From: Aurantimicrobium sp. MWH-Uga1
GTDB lineage: Bacteria; Actinomycetota; Actinomycetes; Actinomycetales; Microbacteriaceae
Assembly: GCF_003325955.1 (NCBI RefSeq)
Contig: NZ_CP030929.1
Location: 1 to 64,000 of the forward strand
Length of the DNA stretch: 64,000 nt
Direction of reading: 5' to 3'
The notes beneath the pieces were generated by a model. It saw nothing but the letters and a program-made list of their open reading frames with translations. It was not told where the DNA came from and searched no databases. Both the position numbers and the translations under genes were made by a program. This document shows, in pieces, positions 27,524-36,412 of the stretch; position 1 is the first letter of the stretch, and the number at the start of each line of letters is the position of its first letter.

Positions 27524-28213
27524 TTAGGCTACTTCGTTGTTGTGTAGGAGCAAGTTGACCAGCTCCTCCGCATTCGAGACGGCAGCCATAGCTCCAGCAA
27601 ATTCTTTCTCATGTGCATAGCCCCACCGAACAAGAATGGTGGGAATTCCATTGTGGGCAGCACCGTCAGTGTCATAGAAACGATCACCAATCATGACAGC
27701 GTTATGGTTTCCTAACTGCTGAAGTGCTTCTGCAATTACGGCAGCCTTGTCGAGACGCTTCTCACTCCCACCAACAATGGCGGAGAAGTATTCAGCCATG
27801 CCATAAGCCTCACACAGGCGCTCTGCTTCATGCTGAGGTTTGCTGGTGGCAACGGCCATGGGGAATCCAGCGTCATGAAACGTTTTGAGCGTGGACAAAA
27901 TCCACGGGAAGAGATGCTGATCCGTCAGGCCATCGCGCTCAGCAAGCGAGCGGTAGTAGGCACGAGACTCATCTAGATGTTCCGGGGCAATAAATCGCTG
28001 CAGTGAAGTGCCGGTGGGGGGACCAATCAGGTATCTCAACTGGTCAGCCGGTGGAGGGGTCACGCCAAAGTGAAGAAGCACCTCTGTCAGTCTGCGCACG
28101 ATGGCTACCTCTGAATCCAGCAAGGTTCCATCCATATCCCATAACAGGGGAGCCCATGGCCCAGTTGTGGAAATCACCGGGCCGGGCGTGTAGTCAACCT
28201 CAAAGGTGGTCAT
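27524..28213 (-). CDS. HAD-family hydrolase (Gph-like)
   Basis: A 229-residue HAD phosphatase with nucleophile region [13 protein letters not shown] (Asp26, Asp28), VATSKP and [10 protein letters not shown]. It is a diverged relative of the gene at 26087-26755. Its substrate is unknown. Its ATG overlaps the SDR stop by 4 nt, and nucS begins 4 nt after it ends, giving an SDR-HAD-NucS operon. Confidence 0.87.
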   Translation of the reverse strand: MTTFEVDYTPGPVISTTGPWAPLLWDMDGTLLDSEVAIVRRLTEVLLHFGVTPPPADQLRYLIGPPTGTSLQRFIAPEHLDESRAYYRSLAERDGLTDQHLFPWILSTLKTFHDAGFPMAVATSKPQHEAERLCEAYGMAEYFSAIVGGSEKRLDKAAVIAEALQQLGNHNAVMIGDRFYDTDGAAHNGIPTILVRWGYAHEKEFAGAMAAVSNAEELVNLLLHNNEVA

Positions 28214-29013
28214 GAGTGAGGAATCCGCTCTTCCCCAATCGTGTTTCCCCCGTCAACAGCAATGACTTGGCCGGTGATGTAACTAGCACCAGGAGAAGCA
28301 AGCCATGCCACTGCAGAAGCAATCTCCTGTGGAGTACCACTGCGTCCTGCGGGGACAATATTTCCCTCTGCGGCTTCGGATTCCAATTGAGAGCCGGTAG
28401 CAATCCATCCCGGTGCCACCGCATTCGCGGTGATACCGTGTGCAGCTTCATCTACCGCCAGAGCACGGGTGAAGCCCACCATCCCTGCCTTTGCCGCGGC
28501 ATAAGCGACGTCACCGCGAGTGGCCATGAATGCGCCAGAGACGGAACTGACGTTGATAATGCGTCCCCACTTGGCTGAGCGCATGAAGGGGACAACCGCC
28601 CTGGTGGCATGAAATGCCGTGGTGAGGTTCATCGCCACGGTGGCATCCCATTGGCGGGTTGACATCTCGATATCACCCTGCGCAATTGTGTCTTCCCCGA
28701 CTGTGACCATCCCAGCGTTATTGACCACGATGGTGGGTTGTGCAGAGACATCAGCGAGTGCCTGAGATAGTGAAGCAGCACCTGCTTCACTATCGAGCGT
28801 GCACACAATGCCTACCGCATCAATCCCCAGTGTTTCGAGCTCAGCAACCCTCTCATGAATGCGGTCGGTGGTGCCTGTCACAATGACGCGAGCACCTAGC
28901 TCTCCCAGAGCAACAGCACAAGCCAAACCAATACCGGTTGGGCTGCCTGCTCCGGTAATCAGAGCGGTGGTGTTTGCCAAGCTCAATGACGAGGGCAAAT
29001 GAGGAAAAGTCAT
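28210..29013 (-). CDS. SDR-family oxidoreductase
   Basis: A 267-residue classical short-chain dehydrogenase with the NAD(P)-binding GAGSPTGIG at 21-29, NNAG at 98-101, and catalytic Ser157 region, Tyr171 and Lys175 (YAAAK). C-terminal YITGQVIAVDGG is typical. It resembles 3-oxoacyl-ACP reductases, but the substrate is not determined. TAGCCT at 29020-29025 lies exactly 6 nt before the ATG, a likely leaderless promoter for the SDR-HAD-NucS operon. Confidence 0.88.
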   Translation of the reverse strand: MTFPHLPSSLSLANTTALITGAGSPTGIGLACAVALGELGARVIVTGTTDRIHERVAELETLGIDAVGIVCTLDSEAGAASLSQALADVSAQPTIVVNNAGMVTVGEDTIAQGDIEMSTRQWDATVAMNLTTAFHATRAVVPFMRSAKWGRIINVSSVSGAFMATRGDVAYAAAKAGMVGFTRALAVDEAAHGITANAVAPGWIATGSQLESEAAEGNIVPAGRSGTPQEIASAVAWLASPGASYITGQVIAVDGGNTIGEERIPHS

Positions 29014-29065
29014 AACTTCAGGCTACCTAACAGCGAACATGCAGATGGAGCCCTGTTCAAACTTC

Positions 29066-29071
29066 TAGGCT
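29066..29071 (+). promoter_or_regulatory. -10-like element of leaderless pepO transcript
   Basis: TAGGCT is 6 nt before the ATG at 29078. The same twelve-base context, TAGGCTTGACYT, precedes the copD-ctaG gene at 41763. Confidence 0.5.
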
Positions 29072-29077
29072 TGACCT

Positions 29078-31126
29078 ATGAGCAAAAACAGCGACCTTTC
29101 GGGAATCGACGTCATTGAATTAGATGAGAACGTTCGCCCCCAAGACGATCTCTACCGTCACGTCAACGGCAAGTGGGAAGAGCGAACTCCTATCCCTGCC
29201 GACAAAGCACGCTATGGCTCATTTCACATTCTTGCCGAGGAAGCAGAAAAGGCAGTTCGAGACATCATCATTGAGGGCCAGCAAGCTCCCGAAGGAACCC
29301 AGCAGCGCACCGTGGGTGATTTGTACACCAGCTTCATGGACACCGAACTCATCGAATCTTTAGGCGTTGCCCCTATTGAATCACAACTCGCTGTTGCGTC
29401 GAACGTAGCAACAATTTCCCAGCTGTTGGACACGGTAGCCAGGCTAGAACGCCAGGGTGTCGGCGGATTCCTTGAGCTGTTCGTTGATAACGATCCCGGC
29501 AACCCAGAACGCTATCTCGTCTTTGCCGAACAAGGCGGAATTAACCTTCCGGATGAAAGCTATTTCCGAGAAGAGAAGTTTGCCTCTGCACGCGAGGCAT
29601 ACCTGAACCACATTCAGCGCATGTTTGAACTCACAGCAGAACACCTGCCAACTACTGCGGGACTCGATAACGCAGCTGTTCGCGCACAACGCGTCTTTGA
29701 TTTAGAGTCTGCGCTCGCCGCCGCTCACTGGGATAACGTTCGCACCCGTGATTCGGTGGCAACTTATAACCCGATGACCTGGGCTCAGGTGAAAGAACTT
29801 GTCGAATCCGGTGCACGCGAAGCGATAGATCTTGATGCGGTTGTGGGATCTGACCCTAATGAGCATGTTGCCGATCTGGACTTGTGGCTCACCGCCCTCG
29901 ATGCGCCTTCCGGTGCATTGGACACTGTTGTTGTTCGCGAACCCAGCTTTCTTGAAGGACTCGGTGCCTTATTGACGCAGGAGCACCTTGAAGCGTGGCG
30001 TGACTGGCTCAGCTGGAACATCATTCACTCGGCTGCCCCATTTCTTCCTGCAGCATTTGTTTCAGAAAACTTTGACTTCTATGGGCGCACCCTGACTGGA
30101 ACCCCAGAACAGCGTGAGCGCTGGAAGCGCGGAGTATCCCTCGTCGAGGGAGCAATGGGTGAAGCAGTAGGCCGGGTGTATGTGGAGCGCCACTTCCCTG
30201 AGCGAGCCAAAGCCGAGATGGACGTTTTGGTTTCTCATCTTATTGAGGCCTACCGCCAGTCGATTACGGAACTGGAGTGGATGAGCGAAGCCACCCGTAA
30301 GCGTGCTCTAGAAAAACTGGATAAGTTCACTCCCAAGGTTGGATACCCCGTCAAGTGGCGTGACTACTCCAGCCTCGTTGTCAGCCCCACCGACCTGGTT
30401 GGCAACATGAGACGAGTTGCCGAGTTTGAATTCCAGCGTGAGCTGGGCAAAATTGGCAAGCCCATTGACCGCGACGAGTGGTTCATGACTCCTCAAACTG
30501 TCAACGCCTATTACAACCCCGGATTTAACGAGATTGTTTTCCCGGCTGCAATCTTGCAGCCACCCTTCTTCCACCCAGACTGGGATGACGCAGCCAACTA
30601 TGGCTCCATTGGAGCCGTCATCGGCCACGAGATTGGTCACGGTTTTGATGACCAAGGCTCACGCTTTGATGGTGATGGTTTGCTCACGGACTGGTGGACT
30701 GATGAGGACCGTGCTGCTTTTGAAGAGCGCACCAAGAGCCTTATTGATCAATACAACGCACTCTCGCCTAAGCAGGTTCCCGGGCACTTTGTTAATGGTG
30801 AGCTCACCATTGGTGAAAACATTGGTGACCTCGGCGGGCTGGCCATTGCGTGGAAGGCATACCTGATCTCTCTCAATGGTGAGGAGCCTCCGGTCATTGA
30901 TGGTCTCACCGGTGCACAGCGCTTCTTCCTCAGCTGGGCGCAGTCCTGGCAGCAGAAGGGACGAGATGAAGAAGTCATTCGTCTTCTCGCTATCGATCCC
31001 CACTCACCGAACGAATTCCGTTGCAACCAAATTGTCCGCAACATCGATGCGTTCTATGACGCATTTGATGTTCATCCAGCTGATGAGCTCTGGCTTGACG
31101 CTGATGAGCGCGTCAGTATTTGGTAG
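29078..31126 (+). CDS. pepO: M13-family metallopeptidase (PepO/neprilysin type)
   Basis: A 682-residue zinc endopeptidase of the neprilysin family. It has the zinc motif HEIGH at 517-521 with a downstream glutamate in GENIGDLGG, and the substrate-binding NAYY region (VNAYYNPGFNEI). The C-terminal WLDADERVSIW is also typical. There is no signal peptide, so it is likely cytoplasmic and degrades peptides. It is transcribed divergently from the SDR operon, with its own leaderless-type promoter. Confidence 0.95.
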   Translation: MSKNSDLSGIDVIELDENVRPQDDLYRHVNGKWEERTPIPADKARYGSFHILAEEAEKAVRDIIIEGQQAPEGTQQRTVGDLYTSFMDTELIESLGVAPIESQLAVASNVATISQLLDTVARLERQGVGGFLELFVDNDPGNPERYLVFAEQGGINLPDESYFREEKFASAREAYLNHIQRMFELTAEHLPTTAGLDNAAVRAQRVFDLESALAAAHWDNVRTRDSVATYNPMTWAQVKELVESGAREAIDLDAVVGSDPNEHVADLDLWLTALDAPSGALDTVVVREPSFLEGLGALLTQEHLEAWRDWLSWNIIHSAAPFLPAAFVSENFDFYGRTLTGTPEQRERWKRGVSLVEGAMGEAVGRVYVERHFPERAKAEMDVLVSHLIEAYRQSITELEWMSEATRKRALEKLDKFTPKVGYPVKWRDYSSLVVSPTDLVGNMRRVAEFEFQRELGKIGKPIDRDEWFMTPQTVNAYYNPGFNEIVFPAAILQPPFFHPDWDDAANYGSIGAVIGHEIGHGFDDQGSRFDGDGLLTDWWTDEDRAAFEERTKSLIDQYNALSPKQVPGHFVNGELTIGENIGDLGGLAIAWKAYLISLNGEEPPVIDGLTGAQRFFLSWAQSWQQKGRDEEVIRLLAIDPHSPNEFRCNQIVRNIDAFYDAFDVHPADELWLDADERVSIW

Positions 31127-31147
31127 CCCTTAGTAAGATTGCTCCTT

Positions 31148-32533
31148 ATGGCCCCCACCTCTCGTCTTGATGCTGTTATTGCTCTCGCCCAACACCGTGG
31201 CTTTGTTTTCCAAGCTGGTGAAATTTATGGCGGCTCCCGCTCCGCATGGGACTACGGCCCCTTGGGTGTTGCTCTGAAAGAGAACATCAAGAAACAGTGG
31301 TGGAACTACATGGTCCAGCGCCGAGACGATGTCGTCGGCTTGGACTCTTCGGTCATTCTTCCTCGCAAGGTTTGGGAAGCTTCTGGTCACGTTGAAGTGT
31401 TCTCCGATCCATTGGTGGAGTGCACCAGCTGCCACAAACGTCACCGTGAAGATCACCTCATAGAGGCATTCGAGGAGCGCAAGGGCCGCGCCCCAGAAGG
31501 CGGTCTCGCCGAGGTTCCCTGCCCAGATTGTGGAACCCGTGGTGCATGGACTGAACCTAAGCCTTTCTCTGGTTTGCTCAAGACTTACCTTGGTCCCGTC
31601 GCTGAAGAAGCAGGTATGCATTACCTGCGCCCCGAAACCGCACAGGGCATCTTTGTGAACTTCGCCAACGTGCTGCAAGCAGCACGGATGAAGCCACCTT
31701 TCGGTATTGGTCAGATTGGTAAGAGTTTCCGTAACGAGATCACTCCCGGAAACTTCATTTTCCGCACCCGTGAGTTCGAACAGATGGAGATGGAATTCTT
31801 CGTCGAACCTGGCACGGACGAAGAATGGCACCAGTACTGGATTGACCACCGCTTCGCGTGGTATGTCGACCTAGGAATCAACCCTGACAACTTGCGTCTG
31901 TATGAACACGCCAAAGAGAAGCTTTCTCACTACTCCAAGCGCACTGTCGATATTGAGTACCGCTTCGGTTTCCAGAGCGGTGAGTTTGGTGAGCTGGAAG
32001 GTATTGCCAACCGCACCGACTTCGATCTCAAGACCCACACCGAACACTCGGGCAAAGATCTCTCCTACTTCGACCAGACCAAGAACGAGCGCTGGACTCC
32101 TTACGTCATCGAACCTGCGGCTGGTTTGACCAGATCTTTGATGGCATTCCTGGTCGATGCCTACGTCGAGGAAGAAGTGGAAAATGCCAAGGGCGGAACG
32201 GACAAGCGCACCGTGCTCAAACTTGATCCTCGTCTTGCACCCATCAAGGCTGCTGTGCTTCCTCTGTCTCGTAATGAACAGCTATCTCCCATGGCTAAGG
32301 AGCTTGCCTCTGAGCTGCGCCAGTCCTGGAATGTTGACTTCGATGACTCAGGTGCCATCGGCCGCCGTTACCGTCGCCAGGATGAAATCGGCACGCCGTT
32401 CTGTATCACTGTTGACTTTGAATCTCTTGAGGACAAGTCAGTGACCGTTCGTCACCGTGACACCATGGCGCAGGAGCGCATCCTCATTGAGGATTTGCAC
32501 ATGTACCTCGCTCTTGCTCTCAAGGGTGCATAG
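31148..32533 (+). CDS. glyS: Glycyl-tRNA synthetase (homodimeric type)
   Basis: This enzyme charges tRNA-Gly. The 461-residue class II synthetase has motif 1 in its first third, motif 2 ([19 protein letters not shown]) and motif 3 in [10 protein letters not shown], plus a Cys-rich insertion (CTSCHKRH ... CPDCGTRG) that may bind zinc. An anticodon-binding domain forms the C-terminus. I prefer the ATG at 31148 over a TTG at 31139, because TAAGAT lies 8 nt upstream and no ribosome-binding site serves the TTG. Confidence 0.96.
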   Translation: MAPTSRLDAVIALAQHRGFVFQAGEIYGGSRSAWDYGPLGVALKENIKKQWWNYMVQRRDDVVGLDSSVILPRKVWEASGHVEVFSDPLVECTSCHKRHREDHLIEAFEERKGRAPEGGLAEVPCPDCGTRGAWTEPKPFSGLLKTYLGPVAEEAGMHYLRPETAQGIFVNFANVLQAARMKPPFGIGQIGKSFRNEITPGNFIFRTREFEQMEMEFFVEPGTDEEWHQYWIDHRFAWYVDLGINPDNLRLYEHAKEKLSHYSKRTVDIEYRFGFQSGEFGELEGIANRTDFDLKTHTEHSGKDLSYFDQTKNERWTPYVIEPAAGLTRSLMAFLVDAYVEEEVENAKGGTDKRTVLKLDPRLAPIKAAVLPLSRNEQLSPMAKELASELRQSWNVDFDDSGAIGRRYRRQDEIGTPFCITVDFESLEDKSVTVRHRDTMAQERILIEDLHMYLALALKGA

Positions 32534-32547
32534 TTCGCCCTCGTCTC

Positions 32548-33450
32548 ATGGCAGCAGCAAAGGCTTCCTCATCACGATGTGATGTGTTGACGATTGGCAG
32601 CGACCTTGCTGCTTTCGTTGCTGCATTGGATTGTGCCCGCATTGGGCTCAAGGTTGATTTGTGGATTCCGAAAGATGCAGATTTTTCAGGACCGGCAGAG
32701 TTCTCTCACCGGGGTGGAATTGTTGCTGCGGTTCTTGATGATCTCGGCGTTGACTACGAGATTGTCATCCCCGCCACTGGTGAGGAAGAGATTTGTGGAA
32801 TCCCCGCCAATCCGTTTTCCCCTGCTGTTCGCGCAGCTGTGGGGTGGTCGGGTGCCTGGAGAATCTATCTCGACCGCATTAAGCCCGTGCTGACCATAGG
32901 CAATGAAACTAATCTCGGCACACTAGTTTCCCAGCGATTGGGTAAGGCAGCACTGACCAAACTTGTGGACCCTGTGGCTACTCAGCGCTACGGCTATCTG
33001 GCACAAGACCTTTCTGTTGATGCTGTTGCGCCGGGTCTTGCGCAAGCGTTGACCCGCTGCGGATCGTTGAGCAACGCAGTGGTTGAACTCATGCTGGCCG
33101 ATCGCAGAATCGTTGAACGCGTAGTTGTTCCAGGCGGTCAACAAGCAATCCTCGACGCGGTGATTTCCAAGATGGACTACTTCGCCGAAAAAGTGACGCG
33201 GGTTGCAGACCCAACCAAAAAACTGGAATCTGCTTGGAAGAAAGCAGGTGTTATTCTTGCTGACCTCGGTGACGTTTCCATTCCGGATGGCATTAATCTC
33301 GAACGTATCGCTGAGGTAGGAATTTCCTCAAAATCCCCAGGTTTAGAGAGCGCTATCCCGGCATCCCAACATGCCGCACTGGGAATGAGAAGGGTGCTTT
33401 TGAGCGACCCTGAAAAACCTCCCATTGGGACTCTCAGCTTCGAGGGATAG
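32548..33450 (+). CDS. Reduced protoporphyrinogen oxidase-like protein
   Basis: About 300 residues, against about 450-480 for normal HemY/HemG-type PPO. The middle keeps PPO-like text (QRLGKAALTKLVDPVATQRYG...) and a ...VPGGQQAILDAV segment. The N-terminal Rossmann start reads TIGSDLAAFVAAL, without the GxGxxG dinucleotide fold, and the C-terminal FAD-binding strand is weak (ASQHAALGMRRVL). I infer a decayed or repurposed member of the family that may not bind FAD normally. It starts 14 nt after glyS. hemD lies about 1.2 kb downstream. Confidence 0.6.
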   Translation: MAAAKASSSRCDVLTIGSDLAAFVAALDCARIGLKVDLWIPKDADFSGPAEFSHRGGIVAAVLDDLGVDYEIVIPATGEEEICGIPANPFSPAVRAAVGWSGAWRIYLDRIKPVLTIGNETNLGTLVSQRLGKAALTKLVDPVATQRYGYLAQDLSVDAVAPGLAQALTRCGSLSNAVVELMLADRRIVERVVVPGGQQAILDAVISKMDYFAEKVTRVADPTKKLESAWKKAGVILADLGDVSIPDGINLERIAEVGISSKSPGLESAIPASQHAALGMRRVLLSDPEKPPIGTLSFEG

Positions 33451-33499
33451 GCTAGAGATGCAACATATGCGATTTTCGACATATTGAACGGAAGAAATC

Positions 33500-33835
33500 A
33501 TGAAGGGCAAGCTCCTTTTCATTGCAGGTCTCGCAATTGGCTACGTCTTTGGCACCCGTGCTGGCCGTCGACGCTACGAGCAGATTAAGTCTGCCGCCCA
33601 GAACATCTGGGAGTCAGAGCCCGTTCAGTGGTCGGTCAAGCAGGCACAGGACGCTGTCGGCGATGTCGCTGAAGAAGCACTCACCGTTGCCAAGCGTGTC
33701 ATTCACCAGGTCACTGGTGAAAAGCCTGCCGCGAAGAAGGCACCTGCCAAGAAGCCAGCCGCCAAGAAAGCTCCAACCGAGTCCGCTGCAAAAATGGCCG
33801 CACCCAAAACTGAACCTAAGCCTGCCGCGAAGTAA
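33500..33835 (+). CDS. YtxH-like membrane-anchored protein with Lys/Ala-rich tail
   Basis: A 111-residue protein. It has an N-terminal hydrophobic helix (about 4-20) with the YtxH-like FGTRAGRRRYEQI, an amphipathic middle, and a C-terminal tail of AAKKAPAKK-type repeats. The tail resembles histone H1-like nucleoid-binding tails and could bind DNA or acidic polymers. This is inference. GGAAGAAATC gives a Shine-Dalgarno site. It opens a three-gene cluster with the holin-like and DUF3618 genes. Confidence 0.75.
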   Translation: MKGKLLFIAGLAIGYVFGTRAGRRRYEQIKSAAQNIWESEPVQWSVKQAQDAVGDVAEEALTVAKRVIHQVTGEKPAAKKAPAKKPAAKKAPTESAAKMAAPKTEPKPAAK

Positions 33836-33837
33836 CC

Positions 33838-34260
33838 ATGTCTGCCTCTCAACCGTCAAATAAGGAAACCTCAGAGAAGTCTCTGTTCACACTGTTGCGT
33901 GAACTGCCCGGCATCCTGATGGATCTGCTGCAGGCAGAGTTTGAACAGTTCAAGCGTGAGATGGCACGCAAGCTCAAGAATCTGGGTGTTGGAGCAATAC
34001 TCATTCTTATTGCTGTGACTCTGCTGAGCTTCCTCGTGTTCACTTTGCTGCTGGCCGGTATTTTCGCGTTGGCGCTTGTCATGCCACCCTGGGCAGCAGC
34101 ACTCACCGTTGCCGGCATTCTGTTGTTGATCATCATTATCTTGGTGGGAATTGCTGCCGTGCAGTTCAAGAAGGGCAGCCCCCCACTACCCACCGAAACT
34201 TTCGATAGCGTCGTTAAAGATGCTCACGCATTCAAGGGAGATGACAACAATGGCATCTAA
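33838..34260 (+). CDS. Actinobacterial holin-X-like membrane protein
   Basis: A 140-residue protein of the phage holin superfamily III type (PF07332), which in actinobacteria is a chromosomal housekeeping family and not a prophage marker. A charged helical N-terminus (about 20-50) is followed by two membrane helices at about 55-80 and 85-108 and a polar tail. It starts 2 nt after the YtxH-like gene and overlaps the DUF3618 gene. Its function in the envelope is unknown. Confidence 0.8.
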   Translation: MSASQPSNKETSEKSLFTLLRELPGILMDLLQAEFEQFKREMARKLKNLGVGAILILIAVTLLSFLVFTLLLAGIFALALVMPPWAAALTVAGILLLIIIILVGIAAVQFKKGSPPLPTETFDSVVKDAHAFKGDDNNGI

Positions 34261-34564
34261 CCCTCAGCTGAAAAAGGTTTCTGAAGAAGAGTTCTATGCT
34301 GAGCCTTCCTATGTTTCAACCTTGAACAACGCTGAACTTCAAGAACACCTCAGCGCAACACGTGACAAGCTCTCGACCACTTTGGATCAGTTGGAAGACA
34401 AAGCCAATGTTCCTAAGCAACTAGGCAAGGCGAGAGATCGTCTCCAGGCACGCTTCATGGTGATGCGAGAAGAACAACCACTTCTACTTCTGGGTATTGG
34501 TGTGGGCGCCGTGGCTCTTGCCGGCGCGATCATTGCAGGCGTTATTCGTTCAGCTCGTAAATAA
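34250..34564 (+). CDS. DUF3618 membrane protein
   Basis: A 104-residue protein with the DUF3618 core (LQEHLSATRDKLSTTLDQLEDKA, a helical segment at about 26-48) and one C-terminal membrane helix (about 80-100). The ATG at 34250 is favoured by AAGGGAG nine bases upstream. The ATG at 34241 is an alternative. It overlaps the holin-like gene by 11 nt. DUF3618 genes commonly follow holin-X genes in actinobacteria. Function is unknown. Confidence 0.82.
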   Translation: MASNPQLKKVSEEEFYAEPSYVSTLNNAELQEHLSATRDKLSTTLDQLEDKANVPKQLGKARDRLQARFMVMREEQPLLLLGIGVGAVALAGAIIAGVIRSARK

Positions 34565-34648
34565 CCACGTTTTCAGATCGACATTAATGGCCGGTCAGCG
34601 GTTTCTTCAGTTTGTTGTCTGGAGCAACACAGGAGCACAATAGAGGCG

Positions 34649-35437
34649 ATGTCATTTACCTCTCCGATCGAGACGCGCCCACTATACGGGCATCGCGTCC
34701 TTGTACCTCGCGGTGGACCCTGGGGCGACTCTGTCGCATCAGCTCTCCGCGCTAAAGGTGCATCAGCGGTAATTGCACCCATGGTGAACTTTGCCCCAAC
34801 CGATGATGCCCCTGCGCTCGATGCTGCGTTGAAGTCGTTAGCTGCCGGTGAATTTGACTGGGTCACGTTAACGAGTGCAACAACAGTGGATGTTCTCTCG
34901 GCGCACCAGGCCGTCATTCCTCCGAGCACCAAAGTTGCTTGCGTTGGTGAAACAACAGCTACCGCTTTGGCTGCTGCTGGTTACAAAGCGGACCTTGCGC
35001 CCAGCGAGGAGAACACTGCTCACGGCCTGCTCGAAGAGTGGACTGCAGCAACCGGTGGCGTGATTCCACTTCGCGTTCTTACCCTGCGTTCTCAGATTGC
35101 AGTTCCGGTTTTGACTGAAGGTTTGATTCGCATTGGCCACGACGTTCACTCTGTGGTGGCATACCGCTCAGTTGGTGTTGATGTGTCCGAGGGCGTCATC
35201 ACTGATGTTCGGCAGGGGAAGTTCAGCGCCATTCTGGTGACCTCAGGTTCTGTTGCAGAACAGATCTCGCTTCAGATTGGCGAGATCCCTGAGAAGACTT
35301 TCACCGCGGCAACAGGTCCTCGCACAGCAAAAGACGCGCGTTCATTTGGTTTGCGTATTGACGCCATCGCAGATGAAATCAATATTGAATCAATGGTCGA
35401 CCTTCTTGTCGACCATGCTCTGAAGACTAAGCCTTAA
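34649..35437 (+). CDS. hemD: Uroporphyrinogen-III synthase
   Basis: A 262-residue HemD, which cyclises hydroxymethylbilane with D-ring inversion to uroporphyrinogen III for heme or siroheme. The two-lobed fold is recognised from RVLVPRGG near the start, [12 protein letters not shown], and VTSGSVAEQ in the second lobe. HemB, HemC, HemE and HemQ are not in the window, so pathway completeness cannot be judged. It overlaps the 3' end of the converging trhO by 11 nt. Confidence 0.88.
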   Translation: MSFTSPIETRPLYGHRVLVPRGGPWGDSVASALRAKGASAVIAPMVNFAPTDDAPALDAALKSLAAGEFDWVTLTSATTVDVLSAHQAVIPPSTKVACVGETTATALAAAGYKADLAPSEENTAHGLLEEWTAATGGVIPLRVLTLRSQIAVPVLTEGLIRIGHDVHSVVAYRSVGVDVSEGVITDVRQGKFSAILVTSGSVAEQISLQIGEIPEKTFTAATGPRTAKDARSFGLRIDAIADEINIESMVDLLVDHALKTKP

Positions 35438-36332
35438 CGTTGGCGTGCTCGTCACAGTAGACGGGCTTCTCTGCACATTCCTCGCAAACAACCATCTGTT
35501 CTCTGCAGGACTTGTCAACACAGTTCACCATGTGGTTTGACTTGGTTCCACAGCTTACGCAAGTGCCTAAAAGTTTGACGTCGGGCGCGAAGTCCATGGT
35601 GATGCGCTTATCAAAGACATAGAGCGAGCCTTCCCACAGGCCCTGGTTTCCACGAGCCTCGCCATAGCGAACGATACCGCCATCTATTTGGTAGATCTCC
35701 TTGAAGCCCCTTGCTTTCATGATGGGGGTCAGGATTTCGCAGCGGATTCCACCGGTGCAGTAGGTGACGATGGGCTTGTCCTTGATGTGGTCATACTTAC
35801 CACTTTCCAGTTCTCGTACGAAGTCGTGAGTGGTCTTCACGTCAGGGACGATGGCGTTCTTGAATCGACCAATCTCTGCTTCCCACGCATTACGACCGTC
35901 AAAGAAAAGAACTTCGTCACCACGCTCTGCCACGAGAGCATCAAGTTCGTGGGGCTTGAGCTTCTTTCCGCCGCCAACGATTCCGCGGCTGTTCACTTCG
36001 ATTTCGTCGGGCACTCCAAAGGCAACAATTTCAGGACGTGCCTTCACGCTGAGCTTAGGGAAGTCCAGGCTTAGGCCGTTTTCGTCAAGCCCCGTTCCAT
36101 CGCTCCATTTGGCGTCCATCTTTTTGAAGCCGGGATATTCCTTTGTTTTGCGCAGGTACATCTTGACGTTGTTGAGGTCTCCGCCCACGGTTCCGTTGAT
36201 GCCGTGCTTGGAGATAAGGATGCGTCCACGAAGGTTCAAGCTTTCACACAGGTCACGCTGCCAGAGGCGAATTGCATCAGGGTCAGCAATGGGGGTGAAT
36301 GCGTAATAGAGAAGAACTTTGGGAACTGCCAT
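35427..36332 (-). CDS. trhO: tRNA uridine hydroxylase, rhodanese family (TrhO/YceA)
   Basis: A 301-residue protein that uses oxygen to hydroxylate U34 of certain tRNAs, a step toward mo5U/cmo5U-type wobble bases. An N-terminal acylphosphatase-like domain (about 1-95) precedes a rhodanese domain with active Cys192 (TYCTGGIRC). A C-terminal Cys-rich zinc-like module (CVSC, CVDKSC, CEEC, CDEH) follows. I choose the ATG at 36332 ([12 protein letters not shown]). TACCCT lies 7 nt upstream, and there is no Shine-Dalgarno site. It is divergent from znuA. Confidence 0.92.
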   Translation of the reverse strand: MAVPKVLLYYAFTPIADPDAIRLWQRDLCESLNLRGRILISKHGINGTVGGDLNNVKMYLRKTKEYPGFKKMDAKWSDGTGLDENGLSLDFPKLSVKARPEIVAFGVPDEIEVNSRGIVGGGKKLKPHELDALVAERGDEVLFFDGRNAWEAEIGRFKNAIVPDVKTTHDFVRELESGKYDHIKDKPIVTYCTGGIRCEILTPIMKARGFKEIYQIDGGIVRYGEARGNQGLWEGSLYVFDKRITMDFAPDVKLLGTCVSCGTKSNHMVNCVDKSCREQMVVCEECAEKPVYCDEHANVKA

Positions 36333-36376
36333 GTATATAAGGGTACGCGCCCTCGGCGAACATCGCACTATTCATA

Positions 36377-36406
36377 TTGACAATCATTCTCAATAAGACT
36401 TAGTTT
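36377..36406 (+). promoter_or_regulatory. znuA promoter with overlapping Zur-like operator
   Basis: TTGACA at 36377-36382 and TAGTTT at 36401-36406 are spaced 18 bp, and the -10 ends 6 nt before the ATG at 36413. A 15-bp near-palindrome, TGACAATCATTCTCA (36378-36392), covers the -35. It resembles the actinobacterial Zur/Fur consensus with an AATCATT-type core. A bound repressor would block polymerase. Identity as a Zur box is inferred from its form and from the zur gene in the same locus. Confidence 0.75.
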
Positions 36407-36412
36407 GTTTAC

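Noticed and set aside
31130..31849. 239-codon antisense frame opposite glyS
   Set aside because: glyS is unmistakable. The antisense frame has no family match and no start signals.
33838..34260. Holin-like proteins (also 49596-49994) as prophage remnants
   Set aside because: No capsid, integrase, lysin or att-like repeats are nearby. Both families are ordinary chromosomal proteins in actinobacteria.
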